DNA of 12,636 nt from Candidatus Pullichristensenella stercoripullorum. Its GTDB lineage: Bacteria; Bacillota; Clostridia; Christensenellales; Aristaeellaceae. Every line of letters begins with the position of its first letter. Position 1 is the stretch's first letter. The notes under the pieces are model-generated. The model was not told the DNA's origin. It ran no database searches and saw nothing but the letters and a program-made list of their open reading frames with translations. A program made the translations under genes and the position numbers. The DNA lies in NCBI GenBank assembly GCA_018712885.1, contig DVGE01000014.1, positions 1 through 12,636 on the forward strand, in the 5' to 3' direction. This document shows, in pieces, positions 6,756-12,636 of this stretch.

Positions 6756-7808
6756 TTACTGATTGCGAAGCTGCAAGGCGATCTTCTTCTGCAGGCTGGC
6801 CTGCAGCTGGTCGATCACGACTGCCACCACAATGACCACACCGCGGATGACCTGCTGCCAGAACGAGGAGACGCCCATCATCGTCATGCCGTCGTTGAGT
6901 ACGTTGATGACCAGCGCGCCGACGATGGTGCCGCCGATGGTGCCGATGCCGCCGGACATGGACGTGCCGCCCAGCACGACGGAGGCGATGGCGTTCATCT
7001 CCCAGCTCTCGCCGGCAGCCGGGTGCGCCGCGCGCAGCTGCGAAGTGTTGATCATCGAGCAGATGGCCGCCATCAGCGCCGAGAACATGTAGACGAACAG
7101 CTTGATGCGCTTGGTCTTGATGCCGGAGAGCGTGGCCGCGCGCTCATTGCCGCCCACCGCGTAGATTTGGTTGCCCAGCGAGGTGAACTTGAGGATGAAC
7201 AGCGACAAAAGCGCCAGCACCACGAAAATGAGAATGGCGTAGGGAATGTCCAGCCCAAACACCGTGATCGAGCCGGAGCCGATGGTGGGGAAACCGAGAT
7301 TGCCCAGTTCCTCACTGCCCAGAAGGTTGGGGAAGGTAGCACCGCCGTTGCGCAGCATGGCAAAGCCCCGGCAGACATACATGGTGCCCAGAGTGGCGAT
7401 GAAAGCCGGCACGTTGAGATAGGCGATGAGCAGGCCCGAGACCAGGCCGATGAGGATGGCGACCACTGCCACGATCAGCAGGATCAGCGGCACATTGGGA
7501 TAGATGGTGCCGCTCATGAAAGGCAGGCGCAGGCCCTCATTGAGCATACCGCCCATGAGCATGCCCACCAGACCGACCACAGAGCCGACGCTCAGGTCGA
7601 TGCCGCCGGTGATGATGACCAGCGTCATGCCCAGCGCCAGCAGGCCGTACAGCGAAGTGTGCCGCAACATCAGCACGATGGAGTTTGCCGTGGTGAAGTT
7701 CGGGGCGCAGAACGAGAAAAAGATCACCAGTATGATGAGGGCAATGAACGTGCGTCCCTTGAGCAGGATCATGCCCAGAGAATTGTTTTTGACAGTCTTG
7801 CCGGCCAT
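6756..7808 (-). CDS. sugar ABC transporter permease (RbsC-like)
   Basis: This is a 350-residue polytopic membrane protein of the BPD_transp_2 (RbsC/XylH/MglC) type, of normal family length. Hydrophobic segments begin near residue 15 (FIALIILVIFFSFCAPNF) and repeat through the protein, about ten in all. The conserved GGIDLSVGSVVGL segment lies near residues 67-79. The C-terminal cytoplasmic-loop region (GGTSMSGGIGTIGGT, then ALVINVLNDGMTMMG) contacts the ATPase and is well preserved. Two copies are expected to form the channel. The ATG is only 2 nt after the ATPase stop, with GGGAGGAG upstream inside the ATPase gene. A basic C-terminal tail (LQKKIALQLRNQ) remains in the cytoplasm. Confidence 0.92.
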   Translation of the reverse strand: MAGKTVKNNSLGMILLKGRTFIALIILVIFFSFCAPNFTTANSIVLMLRHTSLYGLLALGMTLVIITGGIDLSVGSVVGLVGMLMGGMLNEGLRLPFMSGTIYPNVPLILLIVAVVAILIGLVSGLLIAYLNVPAFIATLGTMYVCRGFAMLRNGGATFPNLLGSEELGNLGFPTIGSGSITVFGLDIPYAILIFVVLALLSLFILKFTSLGNQIYAVGGNERAATLSGIKTKRIKLFVYMFSALMAAICSMINTSQLRAAHPAAGESWEMNAIASVVLGGTSMSGGIGTIGGTIVGALVINVLNDGMTMMGVSSFWQQVIRGVVIVVAVVIDQLQASLQKKIALQLRNQ

Positions 7809-7810
7809 TG

Positions 7811-9343
7811 TCAGTCTCCTCCCTTGTCTTTCCAGCCAGTGTGCAGATTGGCGGCCGAAGCCCGAACCAGGGCGTCTTCCCTGATCTCCGCGCCGCTCAG
7901 GTCAGCCGTGACTTTGCCATTGGACATGACCAGCACGCGATCGCACACGGACATGATCTCCTTGAGCTCGCTGCCGATGAAGAGCACGCCCATGCCCTGC
8001 GCGGCGAAACCGCGCATGAGGTTGAAAATGTCCGTCTTGGCGCCCACGTCGATGCCGCGCGAAGGCTCATCCATGATAAAGACCTTGGCGTGCGCCATCA
8101 CGCACTTGCCGATGACCACTTTCTGCTGGTTGCCGCCCGAGAGCGCCGTGACCAGATGGTTGACGTCGGCCACCTTCACCTGCAGATCCCGCACAGTCTC
8201 GGCGACCTCGCGGCGGGAGTCCTTTTCCCGCATCAAGCCGTGCGTCGAGAGGCGCTTTAAGCTCGTCAGGCGCATGTTGTTGAAGATGGACATGCACTGC
8301 ACCAGGCCGTCCTTCTGCCGGTCTTCCGGCACCAGAACCATGCCGCGGGCGATCTGTTCGGAGACCACCGGATGGGTGATCTTCGCGCCGTCGAGCACCA
8401 TTTCGCCGGAGGATTCGGGGTGCAGGCCCATCAGCGATTCCACCAGCTCCGTGCGCCCGGCGCCCATCAGGCCGTAGATGCCCAACACCTCGCCGCGGTG
8501 CAGCGTGAAGGAAACGTGATCCACCGTGTAGCCGCCGCCCAGCCGGGGCAGCTTGTAGTCGATGACTTCCAGCACCGGCTCCGGCGCGCCCGGATAGGGC
8601 TTTTTTTCGATGGTGAGCTGCGCGTGGCCGACCATGCGCTCAATGATCCATTCGACCTCAATGTCCTTGACGAAGGCCGAGTCGATCCTGCGGCCGTCGC
8701 GCAGAATGGTCACTCGGTCGCAGACGCGCATGATCTCCTCCAGGCGGTGGGAGATGTAGATGATGGCCACGCCCTGCGAGCGCAGATCCTCGATCAGCTT
8801 GAAGAGCACCTCGACCTCGGCGTTGGAGAGCGAGGAGGTCGGCTCGTCCATGATGAGCACGCGCAATTTCTGCTTGAGCATCGTCTTGCCGATCTCGATG
8901 ATCTGCTGTTGGCCGACGCGCAGGTTCATCATCTTTTCGTCCGGATCGACGTCCAACTGCAGGCGCGAGAGCACTTCACGCACGCGCTTGCGCTGCGCGG
9001 CGCGGTCAATGACGCCAAAGCGGGCGATCTCGTTGCCGGCGAACATGTTGTCGGCCACGCGCATCTCGCGGAACATATTCAGCTCCTGATGGATGATGCC
9101 GATGCCCTCCGCCGCCGCGTCGCGCGTGCTGTGAAAGCGTACTTCCTTTCCGTCCAGATAGAGCTTGCCGGCGCTGGGCTGCTCGATGCCGGCGAGTATC
9201 TTCATCAGCGTGGACTTGCCCGCGCCGTTTTCGCCGATCAGCGCGTGTACTTCGCCGGGGAATACGTCAAAGTCCACTTCCTTGAGCGCGACCGTGCCGG
9301 GATAGACCTTGGTCACACCTCGTGCTTCCAGAATCGGGGCCAT
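7811..9343 (-). CDS. sugar ABC transporter double ATPase (RbsA/MglA-like)
   Basis: This 510-residue protein has two fused ABC domains, as in RbsA/MglA/XylG importers. Domain 1 has Walker A GENGAGKS (37-44), Gln86 in the Q-loop, a modified signature LRVGQ (141-145), Walker B VLIMDE (162-167) and His199. Domain 2 has the degenerate Walker A GLMGAGRT (291-298) typical of the family, a canonical signature LSGGNQ (401-406) and Walker B VFIMDE (421-426). The switch histidine is replaced (IGSEL, 456-460), so one ATP site is probably inactive, as is usual. I chose the ATG at 9343, 8 nt after GGCGGG. A GTG at 9352 is possible and would add three residues. The gene overlaps or abuts the DUF2291-like gene stop at 9345. 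It energises import of the operon's sugar. Confidence 0.92.
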   Translation of the reverse strand: MAPILEARGVTKVYPGTVALKEVDFDVFPGEVHALIGENGAGKSTLMKILAGIEQPSAGKLYLDGKEVRFHSTRDAAAEGIGIIHQELNMFREMRVADNMFAGNEIARFGVIDRAAQRKRVREVLSRLQLDVDPDEKMMNLRVGQQQIIEIGKTMLKQKLRVLIMDEPTSSLSNAEVEVLFKLIEDLRSQGVAIIYISHRLEEIMRVCDRVTILRDGRRIDSAFVKDIEVEWIIERMVGHAQLTIEKKPYPGAPEPVLEVIDYKLPRLGGGYTVDHVSFTLHRGEVLGIYGLMGAGRTELVESLMGLHPESSGEMVLDGAKITHPVVSEQIARGMVLVPEDRQKDGLVQCMSIFNNMRLTSLKRLSTHGLMREKDSRREVAETVRDLQVKVADVNHLVTALSGGNQQKVVIGKCVMAHAKVFIMDEPSRGIDVGAKTDIFNLMRGFAAQGMGVLFIGSELKEIMSVCDRVLVMSNGKVTADLSGAEIREDALVRASAANLHTGWKDKGGD

Positions 9344-9344
9344 G

Positions 9345-10043
9345 CTATTCACCCGCCTTTGGCCCGAGTTCGACCGGTACGATCAAGAAGTCGTCCGGCT
9401 CGGTGTATTCGTTGATGGCCACGCAGCCGAGGAAGTCCACCTCCTGCCCCTCCAGCGAGGCGATGTCCAAACCCGCGATCACCGTTTCCTGTACGCGGGC
9501 GTTGAACGCGGTGGTCAGATCGGCGAACTCCACCTGGTTGGCGAAGTCGTCCAGCTTCAAAAAACCGACGGCGTCACGCAGGGCGTTGGTGCGGATGACG
9601 GAGGATACCTGGATCTTGGCGTCCGGTTCGCCGTCGTAGGGCTGAACATCAATGACCAGCCGCGTGCGGGTGGCGCGGTCGGGCTCTTCGATCTCGAGTA
9701 CCTGCACGGTGCCGCTCAGGCAGAAGCTGTAAGGGCTGGTCTCGTTTTCGCGGCTGGCGTACTGATCGCCCGCCGCGGCGAGATCCTCGCGGATCATGGG
9801 CAGCATCGTCGCGATGTCCTGAGCGCGCTCCTGAATGGTGGGCATCATCAGGCTATCCCAGTTGTCCTGACAATACTGCTCGGCGACGGAGAGCTCTTCC
9901 ACGACGACGACGGCGCCCGTCTCGTCGATGGTCGTCTCCTGCACGGGATCGGGGATATAGGTGACGCGGCAGGTGCAGGCGATCAGCACCACGATCACCA
10001 CAGCGGCCACAAGTGCGGGCAAATGGTCTTTCAACTTGCTCAT
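9345..10043 (-). CDS. DUF2291-like lipoprotein of a sugar ABC cluster
   Basis: This 232-residue protein begins with a short basic region and one hydrophobic segment (residues 8-22) ending in the lipobox LIAC. Cys23 is then the predicted lipidation site, so it is probably anchored outside the membrane. The rest is soluble and acidic. Size, lipoprotein signal and position between the binding protein and the ATPase match the DUF2291 family, known mainly as a companion of RbsABC-type sugar transporters. Its molecular role is unknown. The family call is by overall pattern and context, without an alignment. The ATG at 10043 is preceded by AAGGGATGG. It lies downstream of the hairpin after the binding-protein gene, so it is probably made at a lower level than the binding protein. 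Confidence 0.65.
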   Translation of the reverse strand: MSKLKDHLPALVAAVVIVVLIACTCRVTYIPDPVQETTIDETGAVVVVEELSVAEQYCQDNWDSLMMPTIQERAQDIATMLPMIREDLAAAGDQYASRENETSPYSFCLSGTVQVLEIEEPDRATRTRLVIDVQPYDGEPDAKIQVSSVIRTNALRDAVGFLKLDDFANQVEFADLTTAFNARVQETVIAGLDIASLEGQEVDFLGCVAINEYTEPDDFLIVPVELGPKAGE

Positions 10044-10104
10044 ATCGTTCCATCCCTTCGTCTTGGCGGATCGGAGACCCCTGATTGCGATACTGTCATA
10101 TAGT

Positions 10105-10134
10105 GCAAAGAGAGGGACGCAGCCCTCTCTTTGC
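10105..10134 (-). terminator. intercistronic hairpin after the binding-protein gene
   Basis: A perfect 12-bp stem GCAAAGAGAGGG (10105-10116) pairs with CCCTCTCTTTGC (10123-10134) across a 6-nt loop, 17 nt after the binding-protein stop. On the transcribed (minus) strand it is followed by ACTATATGACAG, with no U run. It is therefore more likely an mRNA-stabilising or partial-termination element than a full terminator. Such elements commonly make the binding protein more abundant than the membrane components. Confidence 0.75.
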
Positions 10135-10151
10135 CGTCGGTCAAGCCGCGC

Positions 10152-11099
10152 TTATTCCGCGATGGTGAAGTTGTCCAGCTGCGCAGCGTTGTCAGCGTTG
10201 ATGAGTACGCAGTCCATGAGCTGCTTTTCTTCTTCGACCATGGGCTCGCCGTTCTGGATATAGTAGTCCGCCTGAATGACGGCCTGCTCGGTGATGTAGG
10301 CGATGGGCTGGAGGCCGGTGGCCTTGATCTCTCCGCGCAGGATGGAGTCGCGCACGTCGTTGGAGCCGTCGAAGCCCATGACGATGACGTCGGTCATGCC
10401 GGCGTTGAGGCAGGCCTCGATGACGCCCATGGCCATGGTGTCGTTGCCGCAGATGACGCCCTTGATGTTCTCAGCGCCCTGAGCCTGAATGATGGTCTCC
10501 ATCACGGTGTAAGCCTCGGTCTGCTCCCAGTTGGCGGTCTGCTGGTCGAGCATCACCATGTCGGGATACTGATCGATGACGCCGTGGAAGCCCTCGGAGC
10601 GGACGCTGGCGTTGGTGTCGGACTCCTTGCCCAGCAGTTCGACGTAGCCGCCCTCTTCATCCATCAGCTCCACGAAGTACTCGGCCACCAAGCTCGCGCC
10701 CTGATAGTTGTTGGCGACCAGCTGCGCGATGGCGTCGCCGGTGGAGTTGATCTCGCGGTCGACCAGGAAGGTGGGGATACCCGCTTCCTTGGCGGCCTGC
10801 ACCGGGGCAATGGTGGCGTCGGCGCCGGCGTTGTCGCAGATGATGGCTTTCGCACCAAGCTGGATGGCAGTCTCAAAGGCTTCCTGCTGCTTGGTCACGT
10901 CGTCGTCGTGCTGGATGACCTGCGCCTCGTAGCCCAGTTCGTTGGCCTTGGCCACGGCGACATCGGCAACGGTCTTAAAGTAGGGGTTGGCATGGCTGGG
11001 CGTGATGACCATGATCAGGCCCTTGGATTCCTCGGCAAAGCCTGCAGCCGCACCAACGATCATCAGCATCGCCAGAACCAGTACAAGGATCTTTTTCAT
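10152..11099 (-). CDS. sugar ABC transporter substrate-binding protein (RbsB-like)
   Basis: This 315-residue secreted protein belongs to the RbsB-type periplasmic-binding family (Peripla_BP_4). A basic start and hydrophobic core (MKKILVLVLAMLMIVG) end in an Ala-rich SPase I-like site (GFA before EESKG). There is no lipobox cysteine. The two-lobed domain follows: GLIMVITPSHANPYFKTV (28-45), the IICDNAGADATIAPVQAA segment, CGNDTMAMGVIEACLNAG (around 233-250) and VIVMGFDGSNDVRDSI (255-270). I chose the ATG at 11099 because GGAGG lies 9 nt upstream; the longer open frame starts inside the promoter leader. It is the first gene of the operon, followed by a stabilising hairpin, so it is probably the most highly expressed product. 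It should set the specificity of uptake; the ligand is unknown, with D-apiose or another pentose as the inference. Confidence 0.92.
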   Translation of the reverse strand: MKKILVLVLAMLMIVGAAAGFAEESKGLIMVITPSHANPYFKTVADVAVAKANELGYEAQVIQHDDDVTKQQEAFETAIQLGAKAIICDNAGADATIAPVQAAKEAGIPTFLVDREINSTGDAIAQLVANNYQGASLVAEYFVELMDEEGGYVELLGKESDTNASVRSEGFHGVIDQYPDMVMLDQQTANWEQTEAYTVMETIIQAQGAENIKGVICGNDTMAMGVIEACLNAGMTDVIVMGFDGSNDVRDSILRGEIKATGLQPIAYITEQAVIQADYYIQNGEPMVEEEKQLMDCVLINADNAAQLDNFTIAE

Positions 11100-11122
11100 A
11101 GGGGTTTCCTCCTTCGCTTTTT

Positions 11123-11139
11123 CGGAACCATTGGTTCCG
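11123..11139. promoter_or_regulatory. 17-bp perfect palindrome in the operon leader
   Basis: CGGAACCATTGGTTCCG has two 8-bp arms around a single T. It sits between the predicted transcription start and the Shine-Dalgarno of the binding-protein gene. It could be a regulator operator (a roadblock position) or fold in RNA as a 7-bp stem with an ATT loop just upstream of the SD. It is unlike the TGGTWWACAAA repeats, so it may serve a second regulator. Confidence 0.55.
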
Positions 11140-11150
11140 TTCCTGCGAGC

Positions 11151-11179
11151 ATGATAACACATTTGGTAAACAAAGTCAA
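11151..11179 (-). promoter_or_regulatory. sigma-A promoter of the sugar operon
   Basis: On the minus strand, TTGACT (11174-11179) and TATCAT (11151-11156) are separated by exactly 17 nt. This places transcription start roughly 45 nt before the binding-protein ATG. AT-rich sequence upstream (11180-11215) could act as an UP element. The spacer contains one copy of the TGGTAAACAAAG repeat (11164-11175), which a repressor would use to block RNA polymerase. Confidence 0.75.
11164..11175. promoter_or_regulatory. candidate LacI-family operator, copy 1
   Basis: TGGTAAACAAAG lies inside the spacer and touches the -35 box of the operon promoter. It is identical over all 12 bases to a copy at 11316-11327, beside the lacI -10 box. 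Flanking bases make a partial dyad (TTTG...CAAA). Identical elements in both divergent promoters suggest shared control by the adjacent LacI-family protein. Binding is inferred. Confidence 0.6.
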
Positions 11180-11284
11180 TACCATTAACGAAATAAAGTT
11201 TAATTATATTGCGTTATTAGTGTACAAAGAGCCTAGGAATTTGATTAAATTTCACTTGTTGTGGTATATTTCGGGGATAATTTC

Positions 11285-11297
11285 TGGTTTACAAACG
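11285..11297. promoter_or_regulatory. candidate LacI-family operator, copy 2
   Basis: TGGTTTACAAACG covers the -35 box (TTTACA) of the lacI promoter and matches the other copies at TGGT-two variable bases-ACAAA. It continues into AAACGTTT, a small palindrome with the central CG typical of LacI-family operators. It begins 31 bp, about three helical turns, before copy 3. Confidence 0.5.
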
Positions 11298-11316
11298 TTT
11301 TTGGCTGTGCTATAAT
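11288..11316 (+). promoter_or_regulatory. sigma-A promoter of the lacI-family gene
   Basis: TTTACA (11288-11293) and a consensus TATAAT (11311-11316) are spaced by 17 nt, a near-ideal sigma-A promoter. Transcription would start about 11323, some 30 nt before the regulator ATG. Operator-like repeats cover the -35 box and the start region, which points to autorepression. Confidence 0.8.
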
Positions 11317-11339
11317 GGTAAACAAAGGAGTAAACAAAT
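11316..11339. promoter_or_regulatory. candidate operator copies 3 and 4
   Basis: TGGTAAACAAAG (11316-11327) overlaps the last base of the -10 box and the predicted transcription start. It is followed by a partial copy AGTAAACAAAT (11329-11339). The shared core TAAACAAA recurs 12 bp apart. This position suits autorepression by the regulator; with copy 1, 152 bp away, DNA looping is conceivable. Confidence 0.5.
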
Positions 11340-11353
11340 CCGGGAGGCCACCC

Positions 11354-12400
11354 ATGAAAGTTACGATTCGAGACATTGCGCGGGAGGCAGGCGTTTCGCC
11401 GGCTACCGTTTCCAATGTCTTCAATGGTAAGAACAAGATCAGTGAAAAAACGCGCGAACTCGTTCTTGCCATCGCCCAAAGGCGCGGTTATGCTGTTCCC
11501 GCGGGGATGTCCCCGGAGAACCGCACGCTGCGTTTCATTATTTTCAAACGCCACGGAAAGGTCATCATGGACACCCCCTTTTTCTCGGAATTGATCAGCA
11601 GTATCGAAAGCGCCTGTCGCGCCCATCAATACGAATTGTTGATCAGCTACATGGACGCGGGCGACCCCAACCTGCGCACGCAAATAGCCGACGTACTCAA
11701 AAACGGCAGTCGGGGAATTCTTCTGCTGGCTACGGAAATGAACGATGAGAACTTGCAACTGTTCAAGAACTGCAAAATGCCGTTGCTGGTACTCGACAGC
11801 CTGTTTTTGTGGGACGACCACAACGCCGTGATCATCAACAACCGCGAGGCCGGCTATCTTGCCGCTGAACATTTTGTCGAGAACGGCCACCGCAGTTTCG
11901 GCCTCATCACATCGTCGTTTCCCTTCAACAATATGACTGACCGCCGCGATGGCTATGTTGCCGGCCTTGCAAAGCATGGCTTTGCGCTGCGGGGGGAAGA
12001 TGTGTTTTGCGTGGAGCCGACGATGGAGGGCGCGGCGCGCGATATGCTCGCGCTGCTGGAGATGCGCGCGCAGCCGTTGCCCACGGCGATGTTCGCCTCC
12101 AACGACATCATCGCTGTGGGCGCCAGCCGCGCCCTAAAACAGCGCGGCTTTGCCCTGCCGGACGATGTCTCCATCATCGGCATGGACGATCTGCCCATCT
12201 GCTGCGTGACCAGCCCGCAGCTGTCCACGCTGGCCGTGCATAAGCGTCAACTGGGCACGGCAGCCGTCAACCGCCTGATCGAGATGATCGAGCGCCGCGA
12301 CAGCGCGGTGTACAAGATCGCCCTGGATGTGCAACTGGTACAGCGCGAGAGCGTGAAGGAACTACGCGCTGCTGAGCAGGCTGCCATACTGCGGGGCTGA
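11354..12400 (+). CDS. LacI-family transcriptional repressor of the sugar operon
   Basis: This 348-residue regulator has an N-terminal LacI helix-turn-helix (residues 3-25, TIRDIAREAGVSPATVSNVF) followed by a ribose-binding-protein-like effector domain (VIINNREAGYLAAEHF, a PTAMFASNDIIAVGASRAL segment, VSIIGMDDLP). The usual hinge helix with N-x-x-A-R is replaced by YAVPAGMSPENRT (46-58), so DNA contact may differ from classical LacI. Effector-domain start LRFIIFKRHGKV and DTPFFSELI resemble a Firmicute LacI subgroup. I chose the ATG at 11354 with GGGAGG 6 nt upstream; the longer frame would begin upstream of the promoter. Divergent placement and shared repeats suggest it represses both itself and the operon until a sugar or pathway intermediate binds. 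The effector cannot be read from sequence. Confidence 0.92.
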   Translation: MKVTIRDIAREAGVSPATVSNVFNGKNKISEKTRELVLAIAQRRGYAVPAGMSPENRTLRFIIFKRHGKVIMDTPFFSELISSIESACRAHQYELLISYMDAGDPNLRTQIADVLKNGSRGILLLATEMNDENLQLFKNCKMPLLVLDSLFLWDDHNAVIINNREAGYLAAEHFVENGHRSFGLITSSFPFNNMTDRRDGYVAGLAKHGFALRGEDVFCVEPTMEGAARDMLALLEMRAQPLPTAMFASNDIIAVGASRALKQRGFALPDDVSIIGMDDLPICCVTSPQLSTLAVHKRQLGTAAVNRLIEMIERRDSAVYKIALDVQLVQRESVKELRAAEQAAILRG

Positions 12401-12424
12401 GTGTGTCATGGAGCACACTCAGCC
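12395..12424 (+). terminator. hairpin overlapping the lacI stop codon
   Basis: A perfect 11-bp stem GGCTGAGTGTG (12395-12405) pairs with CACACTCAGCC (12414-12424) around an 8-nt loop. The TGA stop of the regulator lies inside the left arm. The tract after it (TGTGATGCAGCCCTTTATCC) is only weakly T-rich, so this is a probable but not textbook terminator. Confidence 0.6.
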
Positions 12425-12438
12425 TGTGATGCAGCCCT

Positions 12439-12573
12439 TTATCCTTTCTGTGAGGCGTCAGCGTATAGCTGCACCGTACGGATTTTTTGCATTTCCCAAA
12501 ACAGTACGCCGACAGAAAAAGGCCTATTCGTGATGATACTATAACAGCCAACCAGGCTGCAATAGAGAGACAT
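12439..12573 (-). CDS. possible 44-residue small ORF, uncertain
   Basis: An ATG at 12573 opens a 44-residue frame (begins MSLYCSLVGCYSII, ends VQLYADASQKG). A second tiny frame of 28 residues starts at 12625 (MQNFFVLPRGIRATPK...) and overlaps it in another frame. Neither has a Shine-Dalgarno site. The sequence looks protein-like in places but I do not recognise it. It could be a frameshifted short gene, a piece of a repeated element or chance. The surrounding DNA is more AT-rich than the operons. Confidence 0.25.
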   Translation of the reverse strand: MSLYCSLVGCYSIITNRPFSVGVLFWEMQKIRTVQLYADASQKG

Positions 12574-12593
12574 CCAATTTGGGTGTCGCTCTA
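12563..12593. repeat. imperfect inverted repeat at the right edge
   Basis: TAGAG (12563-12567) plus GACATCC (12569-12575) pair with GGGTGTC (12581-12587) plus CTCTA (12589-12593), with one A-G mismatch, one G-T wobble and an AATTT loop. This gives a stem of about 12 pairs. It may be an RNA hairpin or the end of a repeat or mobile element that continues outside the window. Confidence 0.5.
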
Positions 12594-12603
12594 ATCCCCC
12601 GGG

Positions 12604-12623
12604 GCAAAACGAAAAAGTTTTGC
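12604..12623. repeat. 7-bp hairpin GCAAAAC/GTTTTGC
   Basis: GCAAAAC (12604-12610) and GTTTTGC (12617-12623) flank a GAAAAA loop, directly after a CCCCGGGG run (12597-12604, sharing one base with the stem). A TATAAT reads on the minus strand at 12624-12629, next to the stem. With the inverted repeat at 12563-12593 this makes an unusually structured edge. Its function is unknown. Confidence 0.45.
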
Positions 12624-12636
12624 ATTATAATTACCC

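Noticed and set aside
7023..8477. Plus-strand open frame (484 codons) opposite permease and ATPase
   Set aside because: It spans two well-supported minus-strand genes and its His/Gln/Arg-rich translation has no family features.
1..12636. tRNA, rRNA or CRISPR array
   Set aside because: No cloverleaf-like segment, rRNA-like stretch or regularly spaced direct repeat was seen on reading. A tRNAscan or CRISPR search was not possible here.

Overview
The window looks like chromosomal DNA from a GC-rich, gut-type Firmicute. Ribosome binding sites are strong GGAGG-type, third codon positions are GC-rich, and the regulators and transporters are typical of Clostridia. The substrate-binding protein has an SPase I-type signal instead of a lipobox. 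That fits some Clostridia lineages such as Christensenellales, but this is an inference and no taxonomic marker gene is present.

Right two thirds (2171-11099, minus strand): one sugar-catabolic operon of eight genes. In transcription order these are a sugar-binding protein, a DUF2291-like lipoprotein, an RbsA-type double ATPase, an RbsC-type permease, a split transketolase (N and C subunits), a glycerol-kinase-like FGGY kinase and a fucose-isomerase-family protein. Gaps are 14 nt or less, or overlaps, except after the binding-protein gene, where a 12-bp hairpin lies. A divergent LacI-family repressor (11354-12400, plus strand) faces the operon across 254 bp. That intergenic region carries two good sigma-A promoters and repeats of TGGTWWACAAA overlapping both. 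The logic reads as import, isomerisation to a ketose, phosphorylation, then ketol transfer. This enzyme set matches the non-oxidative D-apiose pathway (isomerase, apulose kinase, apulose-4-phosphate transketolase), but the substrate is inferred.

Left end (12-1169, minus strand): a compact three-gene unit with a Phd/YefM-like antitoxin, a small RelB/DinJ-like protein and a GrpB-family nucleotidyltransferase. No canonical toxin is present, so it is a candidate unusual toxin-antitoxin or regulated-nucleotidyltransferase module. Two small inverted repeats lie upstream of it.

Middle (about 1400-2110): remnants of a large serine recombinase joined to an unidentified coding fragment in another frame, then hairpins including the probable operon terminator. 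Right end (12401-12636): the lacI terminator hairpin, then a structured and more AT-rich block with overlapping tiny ORFs of uncertain meaning. No tRNA, rRNA or CRISPR array was seen.
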